From Macrocystis pyrifera (taxonomy: Eukaryota > Sar > Phaeophyceae > Laminariales > Laminariaceae), in contig JASSKH010000020.1 of assembly GCA_031763025.1 (NCBI GenBank), forward strand, positions 3,937,756 to 4,001,755: DNA of 64,000 nucleotides, given 5' to 3'. The notes under the pieces are model-generated. The model ran no database searches and was not told where the DNA came from. It was given only the letters and a program-made list of their open reading frames with translations. Shown one piece after another: positions 23,726 through 35,586 of this stretch; the first letter of the stretch is position 1, and every line of letters begins with the position of its first letter. Made by a program: the position numbers and the translations under genes.

Positions 23726-24043
23726 TCAAGCATTAGAAACTTTAAAGCACGAAAACGGGCTGGGCTTCACTTGCTGTGTTTTACAGTACGCCTCGAGGTG
23801 GCCGGCCTTGTTGTTCAAACTGGGGACAACGACGTTCTTCAACGCTTCCATATCCGCGACGACATCGTTCTCCTTCAGTTTCGCACCTGTGCAGCTATCC
23901 TCCGGCACGTGTGAGCATAGCGACACCCGCCCCGTTCCAGTGTTATTTCTACATCGTCTTGGCGCCCGTCCTACTGGCGGAGGGGCTGTTCCACTACCGC
24001 GAAGGTTTTTGGCAAAGGGCCGCCTCCGCCAAATCTTCTGCAC
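23726..24043 (-). CDS. exon-like open frame upstream of the spliced candidate
   Basis: A 105-codon minus-strand frame with protein-like composition, e.g. CTGAKLKENDVVADMEALKN followed by VVVPSLNNKAGHLEAY. It lies about 400 bp upstream of, and on the same strand as, the candidate exons at 22557-23312, so it could be an earlier exon of one gene. Possible donors near its 3' end are GTGAGG (after an in-frame stop) and GTGAAG; neither is convincing. No domain recognised. Confidence 0.3.
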   Translation of the reverse strand: MQKIWRRRPFAKNLRGSGTAPPPVGRAPRRCRNNTGTGRVSLCSHVPEDSCTGAKLKENDVVADMEALKNVVVPSLNNKAGHLEAYCKTQQVKPSPFSCFKVSNA

Positions 24044-24592
24044 GGAATTTTGAAAAATAGTTATTCGCCTAATCCAAAAACATGCAAACTACTGCATGCG
24101 CCGTGGCAAAGTAGGATGCTGAATCGCGTGGAAACCTCTAGGCGCATGCACACTCTGGTCGACGGCGGTGGCAGGGGAAACAAGAGTCATGGTACATTAA
24201 ACACGGCATTCAGTACAGCACAAACTTTACCAATATCGCCGGTACTGCTGAAGCAGAAACGGCACAACCTACCGTACCCTACCTACTGCTTTGGCACTGC
24301 ACGAGAAGGCACAGCGGTAGGCTTATAGCTCACAGGGGTGGTGTGCAACACCAGTCACCACGAACAGGTAGGTATAGTTCGGGATAAAATCAAGCGGCTA
24401 ATTTACCCTCAAAGCTTGATACAAAGTGCGCTAAAACGGCGACGAAAGAAATGCCGGTGATTACTTAGTCCCAGTGCTGCTGAATCGAGATTTCCTTACT
24501 ACTCTCTTCATGGAAAACACCGACGTTCGCGTTAACACTAATGGGCCCTTGCTCTCCGTCGCCGTGCGAGATTCTCCCATCGTGCACGCCTG

Positions 24593-24612
24593 CCCCCCCC
24601 CCCCCCCCCCCC
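24593..24612 (+). repeat. poly-C tract
   Basis: Twenty consecutive C, followed by CC-rich sequence. Likely length-variable and hard to sequence. Confidence 0.9.
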
Positions 24613-24619
24613 TCGCCCC

Positions 24620-24924
24620 ACCTCCACGCCTGCGACGACTAATATGTGTTCAGCGCTGAGAGCCACCACAGCGTGGAATGTTTCACCCAGGAAGTTAACC
24701 CGGCGGTGTGGTGAATTGCCTCTGCCCCATCTCCGTCGCAGGTAGCTCACTCGCCGCGTCGGGCCGGTGTGGTGTCCTCTCCTATCCGCCAAGACAGGCA
24801 CCTTTGCATTAGGCGTTTTCACCACGGCGCGCGGTTCCGGGCTTGGGTCATGCCATGGGGTTGAGCGTACAACGCTAACCACCTTCACCCGGCCGGCCTG
24901 TTCGTTGCGCCGACTCTCATGCAC
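24620..24924 (-). CDS. exon-like open frame, basic protein, unknown
   Basis: Minus-strand frame reading HESRRNEQAGRVKVVSVVRS through RRWGRGNSPHRRVNFLGETF to VVALSAEHILVV. It is Arg-rich with no low-complexity run until it enters the poly-C tract, which encodes poly-Gly and marks the end of plausible coding sequence. Same strand as the candidate exons at 22557-24043. No family is recognised. Confidence 0.25.
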
Positions 24925-24979
24925 GACTATTTCTTACTACTGGTTGGTTTGTAGCCTTCCGTCAGCGAAATGACTCCCT

Positions 24980-25063
24980 CAGCAAGCAACGCCTGTGTTG
25001 TTGCTTCTGCTCCCTCTCCGCCAGCAAGCAACGCCTGCGTTATTGCTTCTGCTCCCTCTCAGC
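24980..25063 (+). repeat. tandem duplication, 42 bp unit
   Basis: CAGCAAGCAACGCCTG(T/C)GTT(G/A)TTGCTTCTGCTCCCTCTC occurs twice with a 42 bp period. The period is a multiple of three and one frame reads ASNAC(V)VASAPS twice, so a coding role is possible but otherwise unsupported. Confidence 0.85.
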
Positions 25064-25163
25064 CGTCGCGGCCTCTGCAAGGGCATCGCTTTCGGCTGCG
25101 TGTAAGACAATCGCACGACAAACACCACGTGTATGTTGCGAGTTTGCGACACCACTTTAGCGT

Positions 25164-25676
25164 ATCATATTTTCTTATTTCGGGTCAGGCTCTATTTCTT
25201 TTCACATGAGACGGGGTATGTCCTACTCCACTTCCTGTATAAATAATGCCACATCCTTATCTTTGTCCAAATCTCGAGCCTGAAGCTATACATTTCTGTC
25301 GCGTACTGTACTCGTAGTTATTTTCTCTGGTGTCAGCATACCGCCTGGTGTTGCATTATTTCTATAGAGTGAAAGAGAGGCGTGAATGCAAAGAGAAAAA
25401 GAACAAAAGGTGTTGCATCGTCAGTGCCATCAGTTCTGCCAGTACCACGAACCCTCTGCGTTGCTCTCAACATGATTTCAAACGCCACTCATCGTTCGAC
25501 TAATCATACCAAAACGCACAGCGCGAAAATGGTACCGATCACTGCTCCCGTCAGTGCTACTGCTGCTGTAGGTACATATATAACCAGTGTGGTGCCCAAT
25601 ATCTACGATATGTGTGGGATGGACTGCTGCGCAAGTCTAACCCGGTGCGCAGCCGGAAACGTGTAGCGATGAGGCC
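25164..25676. other. no gene recognised
   Basis: A 94-codon plus-strand frame rich in Ser, Thr and Ala (25382-25666) exists but looks compositional. Nothing else seen. Confidence 0.4.
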
Positions 25677-25701
25677 AAGAACTGCCTCGCAGGCAGTTCT
25701 T
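25677..25701. other. perfect 11 bp hairpin
   Basis: AAGAACTGCCT-CGC-AGGCAGTTCTT: an 11 bp perfect stem with a 3-base loop, 19 bp before MITE copy 1. It could be a transcript-end structure, a small palindrome from repair, or part of an unseen element. Confidence 0.8.
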
Positions 25702-25720
25702 CGTACACCTATTAATACTA

Positions 25721-25825
25721 TTACGGGGGTCTATAGTTAACAGGACCTATGTCATACATAAAAACCTATATATTTAGGTATTTTTACTAACAATATTTGG
25801 TGCTGTTAACTATGGACCCCCGTAA
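25721..25825 (+). mobile_element. TTACGGGGG MITE, copy 1
   Basis: About 27 bp terminal inverted repeats (TTACGGGGGTCTATAG... and ...CTATGGACCCCCGTAA) surround an AT-rich core, with TA directly outside both ends. No coding capacity. Five further copies lie at 30504, 38190, 45224, 52961 and 62575. A TA target and short size fit a Tc1/mariner-type MITE. Confidence 0.9.
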
Positions 25826-26830
25826 TACTGCTGCAGTATTACAGGACTGTAGCTCTACATACCACTCTGAACGGAAATATATGGATTTTTTCGTATCCGT
25901 ATTATTGTGTACACGCTACCTATATTTCCGTTCAGAACGGTACGGCGGGTGACATATTCGAGCTGTACATCAGTACCAGGCATAGCTACAACAACACACA
26001 GCTGCTGCTGCTGCTGTGGGGGAAGGTGCGAGTACAGAGATACAGGTGAAGCTTGTAGGGTGCAGGCAATAGGGGAGAATCCTGCCCAAGTTGTAGCGCA
26101 CCAAGAGGTAGAGCCCGTACAGCAGTAGACGCACCTTTCACCAGGTACGTACTGACTGTACCTGGTACCTGGTATGTTGGAGGAAAAGTCGACAGCAGCA
26201 GTGCTCGACGAAAGTACTCTGTATTCATCACCGCTCTTGTAGAACAAGACGACACTACATTAACAGGCACCTGGTGTATAGACGTCTCCTCCGTTGTATC
26301 GGTCCTGGACGGATGCTGATGGCGCTCCATTAGAGCGGTCTTCCACCCGGCGACCAAGTTCCGCCTGCCGTAAGAGGCTCGCATACTAGGACCGCCAAGG
26401 GTCATATCCGTCTTCATCTCAGCTGATTACCCACGCTGGGAAGATAAAGCAATTCGATCACCAGTAGCTTACCCAGCCCTGCTGTACCTTTGTGCAGCTG
26501 CAAGCCCGCAATTCAGTTTCTACCTCCCTCCCTCTGGCCGACCTACAACTCTACAGCTGAGACGGTCGTCCTCTCGCGTTGACCACTTTAGGTATAAATG
26601 CGGTGCGAACAGAGCGTGGGCGACGGACGAGATGATGGGTTCTACCGCCACATTCCCCGTAATGCTCTCGATTGGTCACATCCCTCCGGTACTACAGGAT
26701 GTACTATGGGAACACCCTCCACAGGCTTTGTTTTGAATTACTGTCATTGGCCAAGAAAAAAAAATTGAACGCTTATTGGTCCGTACTTTGGGGCTCGAGG
26801 TCAGACCCTGGGCGTGCCTCCACATACATG
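25826..26830. other. no gene recognised; overlapping TACCTGGTA words
   Basis: Contains TACCTGGTACCTGGTA at 26159-26174, two overlapping copies of the palindrome, and a 9 bp inverted repeat ACCAGGTAC...GTACCTGGT at 26138-26165. Open frames to 143 codons on the minus strand are not convincing. Confidence 0.4.
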
Positions 26831-26839
26831 CTAATAAAC

Positions 26840-27045
26840 CGTAAATGCTACGGTGCGGTTTTCAGATTTCGGGAACTCTACGGTGCGGTTCGGTTATGTT
26901 TGAAATCCTGCGGTGCGATTCGGTGCGGTTTCCCTTTTTCCTAAAGCATACGGTGCGGTGCTGTTTTAAAGAGGTAAAAATCCTACGGTGTGGTGCGGTG
27001 AACCGCACCGAAACGCACCGAACCGATAGGAAAAACCGCCCGGCA
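26840..27045 (+). repeat. end-only copy of the composite element (copy C)
   Basis: Matches only the right end of copy B (56060-56215): TTTGAAATCC, CGGTGCGGTTTCC, TACGGTGCGGTGCTGTTTT, ACCGATAGGAAAAAC. It ends a few bases after that last motif, which therefore may mark the true right terminus of the family. Confidence 0.7.
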
Positions 27046-29609
27046 ATAATATTGAAACTAGAACGTCAGTAAACGAAGATTTAACCCAGCTGGAATAATA
27101 ATGGAGAAGCGAGGTTAGTCCGGAAATGGCGAGGAAGGTCGTCGAAGACAACGATCAACAAAGTAAAATATTTTCGATTGCATAGAACGTTGTGAAGTTT
27201 TGTAAAGGTTTACCCATGCCCTTGGATTTTGTTGTAACGCAAGGCCTGTCGGACGTTCTACGTCAGTTTGACTCGATGGACGTATAAAACACTTATCACA
27301 GGACAAATGGTTCGCGTGTCTGTGCGCTACACAATCGAATACGCCAGACGTGACTGCCTACGAACAATAGCACGTGATCTACCCGATCTGTCCAATCTAT
27401 CGCTCGATCAATTTCCAGTGCTACACCACTGGTGGCGGCGCAGGTAGTCGAGGTACGCGGACAGTCAACGTCTCCGACCCGTACGAAGTAAATAGTACGA
27501 CGCGCGTTTAAAAGTAATGCGCCATTTATTGCGTAAGATTTGCAAGTTTACAGTCAAGTCGTAGTTTTAAGACGATAAGTCCCGCTCATCTAGGCATCGT
27601 TACCCCCCTCCATCTCCCCCCCCGGTCCGATTCCTACCTTGGCGCCCTTCATATATAGCACGTTTCAGCGGATCATTGTCACCTGCGTTTCGCGACAGAA
27701 ATGGCCGACTCAGAATCCCACCCGAAGAAATCATCTACGACGTAGTCGAATTAAAACCCCGCCAAGTAAGTGTTCCATGCCGGGATTCTCGATTGCCAGA
27801 TCAATGTAGACGGCCTTGTCCAACGAGCTCTCCAGATCGGCACACGCCTACTAGGGTGATATTGACGAGAAAATGCAGTATGGATAGAGTATATGGATTG
27901 CAAAGGGTATAAGCAGGCGGGCTGGACGCCGCCGGTCGCAGACTCGCGCGAAGGTAGAATCTAGCAGTTAGGGGAGGATTAGACTCGATGCTAAGAGATC
28001 GACAGCGCGCGTATCGCACTCCGCTCTGAGAAGTGTGGTGTGTTTATAGTATTGCAAGTCGTCACACTAACAGCGGAATAAGAATGTAGATGGCGACAGA
28101 ATGCTCAGGATTGCTTGCTGATTAACTCGAAAGCTTAGTAATCCTAGAAGACGGTGTAACTACTCCAATAACGTTAAAGCAGCTGATGTGACGACAGCGC
28201 AGCTTCCTTCAAAGGTGCCACTACAGCAGGTGCTGTGGCAGATCTGTTGCTGCCGTACAAATTCGCCTCGAGGTTACCACACAAGTTCAATGAAAGTATG
28301 ACCAGAAATGGCATGAATCGTAGTCGATGACACGCTTTTGACAAAGGAAACCAAAGGTAATTATTCACAGGAAACCCTGGTTCGCGAGTTCCCACAACAT
28401 ATTTCCATAGGGAGTACACGCCCTGAAGGGTTTACAATATAGGCAGGGAGTCTGGGGAACAGTTGAAGCTGCAGTACACCGCCCGCAAACACTGCGCAGC
28501 AAGCAATAATAGACAAGAAACAGCAGTTCTAGATGTAAACCAGCCTACACATTAACACCAGCCACATCTTGGTGCGAATGAGCTTCAGGGGTACGCTGCG
28601 GAGCGAGCGTTCAATTTTTCGCACAGTAGTCGGACGAGACGGAACCCTTCCCACACCCCAACACAACACGTGTAATCGTTTCAAAAAGTCGATTGCTGGT
28701 ACGAGACCTATGAAATGTAAGAAAGCTCACGTAAGCTGGCGGACGAGATCCAACCTGTCGTGAACATTTGTAGGAATCGCTCCAAGGTTGTCATCGTTTA
28801 GACCCAGACTTACGTTGAAGGGCGTGTTTTTTGCTTGCTTCCCCAAGTATAGAAATGTCACCCCTATCTTCGAGCCGGCGGACGCATCCCCCAAGTCACC
28901 ACTCGATTTTTTCCAGTTTGACCCCTCTCATTTGAAGCAACTTCGATCCACTCGTGCGTTGTAGAAGGCAACCACCGCTTCGGAGCGGTGGCGACCGCCG
29001 ATCGAAAGGAGGTGGACACCCTGTGAACACGCTGTGAAAAGAACAAAATACGATAACCAAATTATCCGAAGTGTTTCACCTCCTAAACCCTCTTTACGAC
29101 GGACTACACGCACACTGTATCGTGACATACAATGATGGTTGTTGCCGTCGTACCTCGTACATGGAGTCAGTCACAACATCAACACACACTGCCCGAAAAC
29201 GGAGTACGACCGTTTAGAACGTCCAATGTAGCTTCCCGGCTTGGTATGTATTGGAAAATGCTTTACAGCAGCAGGGAAGTCGTTTTCATTCAGACGGCAC
29301 CTGAAGGACGGATAGTTCCGACCTAACCACAACATAATCCATAGACGTACTCGTACACGTGTAGAACATGTCAAGTAGTATGCGAAAGGGATAGCTCGCG
29401 CGCGCTTCGAGCGCATGGCAATTTGGCTTGCCTAGCAATCGTTTTAGGCTACGCGGCTCCCGCCCTCATCGCACACGGCTCTATGAGGCACCAAGTTACT
29501 GCTGGAACAGGTTTTGGATATATCCTAAATGGTTAGTGGACTCCGAATTTCACGCTTCAAATTCCGAACCAAATTTGACGTTGCTAGAAAATTCACGTTA
29601 GAATGACGG
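27046..29609. other. no gene recognised
   Basis: Short frames only (up to about 90 codons). No repeats recognised on either strand. Confidence 0.4.
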
Positions 29610-30020
29610 TTCTACGAAAAGGAACAGCCGTTTCACCTCTACTCCTTCGAAGTCGAGATATGCCGCGTGATTGTCCACTCCCTCCGTCGAGATGATGCCC
29701 TTATCGGAAAAACTTCGTTTTTGTTTCGCCACGCGGGCAGAGTGGATGGGGCGAACCGGTTCCCCAGAGCAAACGGTCTGTTGGATTTCCTGCGTTGGAC
29801 AGCCTAAAAGAACCCACCCGAATCGACTGAAGGAGCGTAGCGCCCTTGACCTGCTCCTCAAATGATGCAATATCCGCGAGTCTCTTATCCTGTGCGCCTT
29901 TGAGAGAGGTTGTCATATTCTGGTGATCTCAATGGCGTAGTTTCTTAGCCAAGGCTCTGCCGGACATGGTGACGCGCGCTTGCTTACGTTTGACGCCGGA
30001 GCTGCCATCCTGCCTCATCG
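29610..30020 (-). pseudogene. decayed protein-like frame, unidentified
   Basis: On the minus strand a frame reads MRQDGSSGVKRKQARVTMSG, then ALAKKLRH, a TGA stop, then MTTSLKGAQDKRLADIASFE and QVKGATLLQSIRVGSF. A second frame takes over near 29790 with STEGVDNHAAYLDFEGVEVK and RLFLFVEP. The composition is protein-like across both and would need one stop removed and one frame change, so I read it as a broken gene; introns are an alternative. No family recognised. Confidence 0.3.
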
Positions 30021-30503
30021 TACGCGACACGTAAGTAAGGTGGTTTTGTTGTGGTTTCAGGCTACACAGAATCCAAGCGGAATAGCTTAACTGCCACAAA
30101 GTCGGGGGACCTTTCTCTTACATTGGCACCGAAGTAGAACACTACCTCGACCAGGGAGATGAAGCAAGTGTAGGGTACACGTTTACGAACGCGAGAGATG
30201 TGCACGACATAGCGGTAATAGGGGGACAGAAGACACGATGAAACAAATCGACGTCATCGTGACGGAAGTTGGTGTGCAGTCTGAAGAGTGATTCGAAGAA
30301 AGCTGTTACTGATCGAGAACTAGGGCGGGCTCTATTATTACGTTGAGAAATAGCCTATTTATGATGGAGAAGATCTTGATCCGGACCGAATTGGCGGCAA
30401 AGTGGGCGGCGAAAGTAACTTGGCTGTACGATATATAACGATGCATATCTATATATATAGTATATCCAATCTCCTTTCTCGCTTCCTTGTTGCATTTTGC
30501 CTA

Positions 30504-30609
30504 TCACGGGGGACCATAGTAAACAGGACCTACGGTACACATTAAACCCTTAAATACATACATATTTTTGCGAAAAATATTTGGTCCTGTTAACTATGCC
30601 CCCCCGTAG
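30504..30609 (+). mobile_element. TTACGGGGG MITE, copy 2
   Basis: Terminal repeats TCACGGGGGACCATAG and CTATGCCCCCCCGTAG with flanking TA on both sides. The core AATATTTGGTCCTGTTAAC is shared with copies 1 and 3. Confidence 0.85.
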
Positions 30610-31059
30610 TAGTCTGTTGTAGTATGTATCTGTATGTATGTGACAGTTCAATGTTAATCCACAGAGGAAGCAGCAGGTTTCCGCGGAGGGTATTTGCTGT
30701 TAGGGACAGAACTGTGTCGCACCGGCGCTGCTCCACTCGCCGGATTATTTGGATTATCCAGTCTATCATCGCGTGTCTGCTTGCTGCCTGCTGCGTGTTT
30801 GTGCACGAAATTGTGTATGATCCTCTTTCCGTTCCGTCTATGTTTGTGTCGAAAAATTTCGCTATCGTTGTAGGAAAGGCCAGTGGTTGAATTTATCGTC
30901 CGTCTTTGCGTGGCCGATGTCGGTCCTGTGTGGGCGGATGTTGGCCTCCGCTTGATCATGAATGTCCTTTCGTGTGCGAAATGATCCCCTTTGTTTTTTT
31001 TTTCGTCCGGTTTGTCGGCTTATCAACTCTGCTTGCAATAGATCACACAGTGGTACCAC
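30610..31059. other. no gene recognised
   Basis: Frames of 88-101 codons on both strands overlap here without decisive features. Confidence 0.35.
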
Positions 31060-31588
31060 TCGGCGTCTGCCTGTATGCGGGTAACCTCTCGAAGGATGTG
31101 GCAGACGTCATTATATCGAAATTGTTAGCTAAAAACACCATCAAAGCGATAGAAGGGAAAATGGTCTTCTTGGTGTCCTTCTGTTTTCACCTTTGTGTGT
31201 CTATGTAGACCGATGTCTGAGGCTGAATCCTTCCGTCGTTCCTTCTATTATTCAAGATACCGGCCACAGCTGTAATTTCAAACCGATTCTTCCGTCGACT
31301 TTCTTACTGACGTCGTACTTGAAAATTCAACCAACGAAATTCGTCTCCGGTACGTATAGACGTCAAAGCCGACCGCTTGGGATCCGTTCTCGACTTTCTT
31401 AAGGGAAGATATCACGTTAATGTCGCAAAAAGCAACAACATCATCAGTAGGCAAGTGCGTGACCTGTTCTATATGGACAAGATTACTCCCGTAAGGCTAG
31501 TCGTGTCAGATTTACTTGTACTTAACCTGTCGTGTACTACGAGCACAATCGGCAACGCAAATCGCAATTTCGGAGACCACGGGCTATA
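31060..31588 (+). pseudogene. protein-like frames with shifts or introns, unidentified
   Basis: Three successive plus-strand segments look coding. First, GVCLYAGNLSKDVADVIISK then LLAKNTIKAIEGKMVF (to about 31165). Second, after a strong acceptor (TTTTCACCTTTGTGTGTCTATGTAG, ending 31209), SVVPSIIQDTGHSCNFKPIL and TSYLKIQPTKFVSG. Third, IDVKADRLGSVLDFLKGRYH and DLFYMDKITPVRLVVSDLLV to a stop at 31588. A GTACGT donor-like site follows the second segment, but no acceptor restores phase. It may be a decayed gene or one with introns I place wrongly. Confidence 0.3.
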
Positions 31589-33868
31589 ATTTAATATACC
31601 AGAGACTGTCACGTCTGTTCATACTTGATTCTAATGTCGGTAGATATTTGATGATCTACGAAAAATATGCCATGTGGACAAACGAACATATTTGAATACG
31701 ACTACTCAGTGTAAATCGTGCCATATAGTACTCGAATACACGGGTACTGGGGTGCTGGTGAATGAGAGCAGCATGGGACCCTGCATAATAGGTTATGCAC
31801 GACTGGTCCGGGTGACCACACCAGATGTCCCAGTAGGAGTCCCATCATCTCGTTTTCCCAAATCTCCATCATCACCGCTCACTCGAGATTGAATAAACAA
31901 ACACCACCTTCCCGACAGCCTCCCTCTTATTTTCTTTCGAACAAGACAAGTACATTTCACGACCACTCGGTGTCTTCACATATCTGCGAGTCTCTTCGTA
32001 AGACGAATGACCATCAGGCCTGGCGCAGGAGTCATCATCCGAAACAGAAACAAAATGATGGTCTACGTATGTGCTCGTGTTTCACTCTAAAATGTGTGCG
32101 ATTATGTGTCGCTAGGCAAATAACCTGTTATGTTTACCACAATACTTGCCGGTCCGACCTCCAGGCATCGACCGGTAGTTGAGTCGAACAGCTAAAAAAT
32201 TAGTTTGTCATCACCTGAAACGCTTATGTGCCCAATATGTCGTTGGAGGAGGCCGTTGTTAAGATCCGGGGCTGTGCGGGATGGTGCTTGCGTGATCCTT
32301 TTACGCAGAATAGTTCAATATCAGCGATATTGTCTACGGAATGACCGAACCCATACGCGGAACATCCAAGAAATCCAACTGAACACCGCCGACGCTCAGC
32401 ATCGAGCACGCTCTAGGTGTTTGCGATGGGATTTGTTTTCGAATATCTTCCAACAACACCAACTTGAGCAATATTTTCAGTGGTAGTCTGAAAAACGCGT
32501 GCCCTTGTCGAGGCCGTTTCTGATTACCCGCTGTGGATTCGATCGTTTTCGACTACTCAACCTGTGAAACCAATTGTTTCGAACACGTGGGGCCAGCTCG
32601 CTTATACACTATACAAATTGCCGCTGACAACCTGAGTTAAAGCAAGTGTACAGCGGCATGCTGTGTACATGATCTACGGGAGGTAAACAGTCAAGATAGA
32701 TCTAGTGAACCGCGTCAATGCCCCCGTCAGACAGAATACGCACGGCGTCCTACGATTCTTCAAATTGTTCGTTCTTGTTTGCAGCAGAGACATCTCTCGA
32801 CTTAACACGGAGTCATACCAGAAGTTCCTCAGGTTCTTCAGTTTGAAAGTATTTTGAGTTGAAGATGTACAGCAGTGTTGGCCTTTTACTGTAGATCGCC
32901 GATTTATCAGTGTACTGGTTCGTAGTCGACGACGATATATTCATTAAAACACTGTGCAGACAGACCAGTTTACACTCAGCTTTCAGCGACGGCGGAAGAA
33001 ACTTACCATGCCCACTCTACTGCTGTTGAGATTGCGGGAAGTGTTTAGAGGATCGATCAAAATTGTATCACCGACGACGGTTCGAGCGTTTGCGCTGGAG
33101 GGCTTGACGTGACTACCTTGTCGATACTACCCTTGATGTGGTCGGATACGGCATGGTTGATCACTCCTCGATTTGCGCTGTGTTTTGTTTTTATTTGCAG
33201 ACACGAGAGCTCATAGTATTTATATTTCTTTTCGACCACGACACCTGTAGAAAACATCTGACCTGACTGAAGATGGCAGGACACCTATTTCGGGGGTACC
33301 TTGCGACCCGTGGTACGTTTGTGGAATATCCAGATATCCATTAATACTACAGATACAGCAGGGAAACGCAAATATGTGTCGGCTACACCCAGCATGAGTT
33401 TCGGTTGACTGCCGGCACCACAGACAGACTTGAGTAGGACAAAACACATTGTGCAATACCATACATGAGCCCTTCCCATTTCAAACGTTCAGGCAAACAT
33501 TCGCTTCGACCCCTCCTTCCCCCTGTGCATTACACCGTTCGAGCATAGTGTACACCCTATTGACACGAAAATACGGCGCGTGCGGATGCCAACTGCACTT
33601 AGTTAAACAAAACGTGCAAGGTCCCTGCAAGAAATCATTCGAATTGATGTTTCGATCTGGTTCAGGGAGTATCGCAGAGCCCTCGGTTTCCCAGGCGACC
33701 ACTGCACCGAAGCATTTGCCATGCTGAGCTGGCGGAATTGCACCGCAGATACAATTTCATCGATGAAACAGCGTCCGCCTTTAGTATCGTTGATTCTACC
33801 CAGCGTCTCCATCGAAAACTCTAATGTCCAGCACGAAAACGTTTGCTATATAACTCCAACACGCAAGT
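31589..33868. other. no gene recognised
   Basis: Frames up to 97 codons, including one at 32205-32486 with a single CPIC pair and a minus-strand frame at 33057-33284; neither can be assigned. No repeat found. Confidence 0.35.
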
Positions 33869-34229
33869 TTGTTGCGTTGGACATTTGACGTAGGTTCGTT
33901 CATCTACCACTCTGATTTTTACGATTACATGTCGAAGAATTCTCCTAGAGACGTATCTGTCAGACGTTTATACCGTTGTCTCAACAATGAAACGCGTGTT
34001 GTGCGGCCCGACAATATTAGAAATCACCGTTCATACCTGGGCCGTGAACCCAAAATCTTTAATGCGATCACCCAATAGAAAGCTAGTCATAACTTCCCCA
34101 TTTTCTCCCTTACATTCGATAAACACATATGAAGTGCTTACAAGATACCCAAATAGAAGTATATATATTACTGAAAGGCGAGCAATCGACTGCACAAATG
34201 CCATGGATTTCGGCGAGATTTCTGATTGA
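33869..34229 (+). pseudogene. protein-like frame with one shift, unidentified
   Basis: One frame reads FDVGSFIYHSDFYDYMSKNS then RDVSVRRLYRCLNNETRVVR. From about 34010 the neighbouring frame continues with ILEITVHTWAVNPKSLMRSP and INTYEVLTRYPNRSIYITER to a stop at 34229. The change of frame falls in GACAATATTAGAAATC. Together about 115 residues of even composition. No family is recognised. Confidence 0.3.
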
Positions 34230-34504
34230 CGGCTGCATGAGCACATCGTTCAGGCATTTAACTACCACCCGTTTAGCGTAATATAGTCGACGCTGCCATG
34301 TAACCTTGTTGTTGAATGGCGGTTTCGGTATGAGGGAGCCTTCATTACCAGTAGGCCTCGACGTTTCACGATACGCCTGATATATTGCCATCATTTGTCC
34401 CGTGCTGCAAAGTGGAGGCTTCGTCGCACGAGGTGCCTCGTGTATCGGGCAAAGTTCTTCCTGACGTGTGTGTAGGTTTAGTTTCCGTTCACGTGTGACC
34501 GTCT

Positions 34505-34759
34505 TGGGAGGCGAAGTTGAACGATAGCGGAGTGTCTGCAAAACAAGAACCCGAGGTGCACATAGAGGTCGAAAAAACATTTAAGTATGGATGTTTGCGT
34601 GTGACAACATTAAATTCCAACTTGACGGGTCCCGCATGTTCGGTGTATAACATCTGGTCTACAACACAAAAATATGAAAAACCACAACTCAACTGGAAGA
34701 GGCTGCAACGAAGATACTACAATCGTTTGAGCTCAAGACAGGAAATGACGACCCCATGA
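34505..34759 (+). CDS. small open frame, unidentified
   Basis: About 84 codons: AKQEPEVHIEVEKTFKYGCL, then RVTTLNSNLTGPACSVYN, ending RRYYNRLSSRQEMTTP. Same strand as, and about 280 bp downstream of, the frames at 33869-34229, so they could be parts of one unit. No start or splice site is decisive. Confidence 0.25.
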   Translation, partial: WEAKLNDSGVSAKQEPEVHIEVEKTFKYGCLRVTTLNSNLTGPACSVYNIWSTTQKYEKPQLNWKRLQRRYYNRLSSRQEMTTP

Positions 34760-35586
34760 AAAATGTAAACGTCTACCAACGATGGTGAATGTGACAATAT
34801 TAGAGCCTATGACCCCCAGGCCTTGGTGCGTTTAGAATATCATATTGCAAGCAAGTACGGCCTATACCAATACGGCACGTTTTCGTCGTCGAAACGCCAG
34901 AGGGCAAAGAAACGAACGCCTACAAAAGTTGTTAACCCGCTACACGTGGTAGTCGCGGGTGTGCACCAGTTATATTGAACAAAAGTCCTCAGACGATGAT
35001 CAACTTCACCCAGGGGTCGACCAATAGTACAAAGTAGCTAACAGGGTAATAAAAGATGGTTCGGCTAATGGTTCGTTGTGGACCAAGTGTGCGATGTCGT
35101 GCGGCGCCACCGCACCATGACCTGAAGGCGAACCTACCTACCCGCTAGATGTTTCGAATGGACCGCGAAGGCCCGCCAGGGGGCGTAGTTGCTTGCGCAC
35201 AGTTTCAAAAGGTAACACACTCAAATTGAGGGTTTTGCTTTATCTTCCAATCGAACTTGAGGAGTGGAGGCAGCTTGATTGATTGAAATATTCTTCGATT
35301 TAGAACAAACAACCACAACGTTACTAACAATGAGTATATAAGAATGTATCGAGCAACCATAAAAAGCTTGGATTATATCGTTTGGTGAGGCTGACTCTTA
35401 CGGGTCAAGAAACAATAAAACAGACCATAATTTCTCCTTCATGGTGTTGAAAACCACTCAGTCGATGGGAGATAATACTTGGTACCCCGCAGCAAGAACA
35501 AGCTGCGCATTAAACACACTACACCTCTCGCTGCCGATGAGCCTTCGCCTCACAGAGCAAGAGATGACGATTAACGTTCGAGCTCA
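34760..35586. other. no gene recognised
   Basis: Nothing supported on either strand. Confidence 0.45.
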
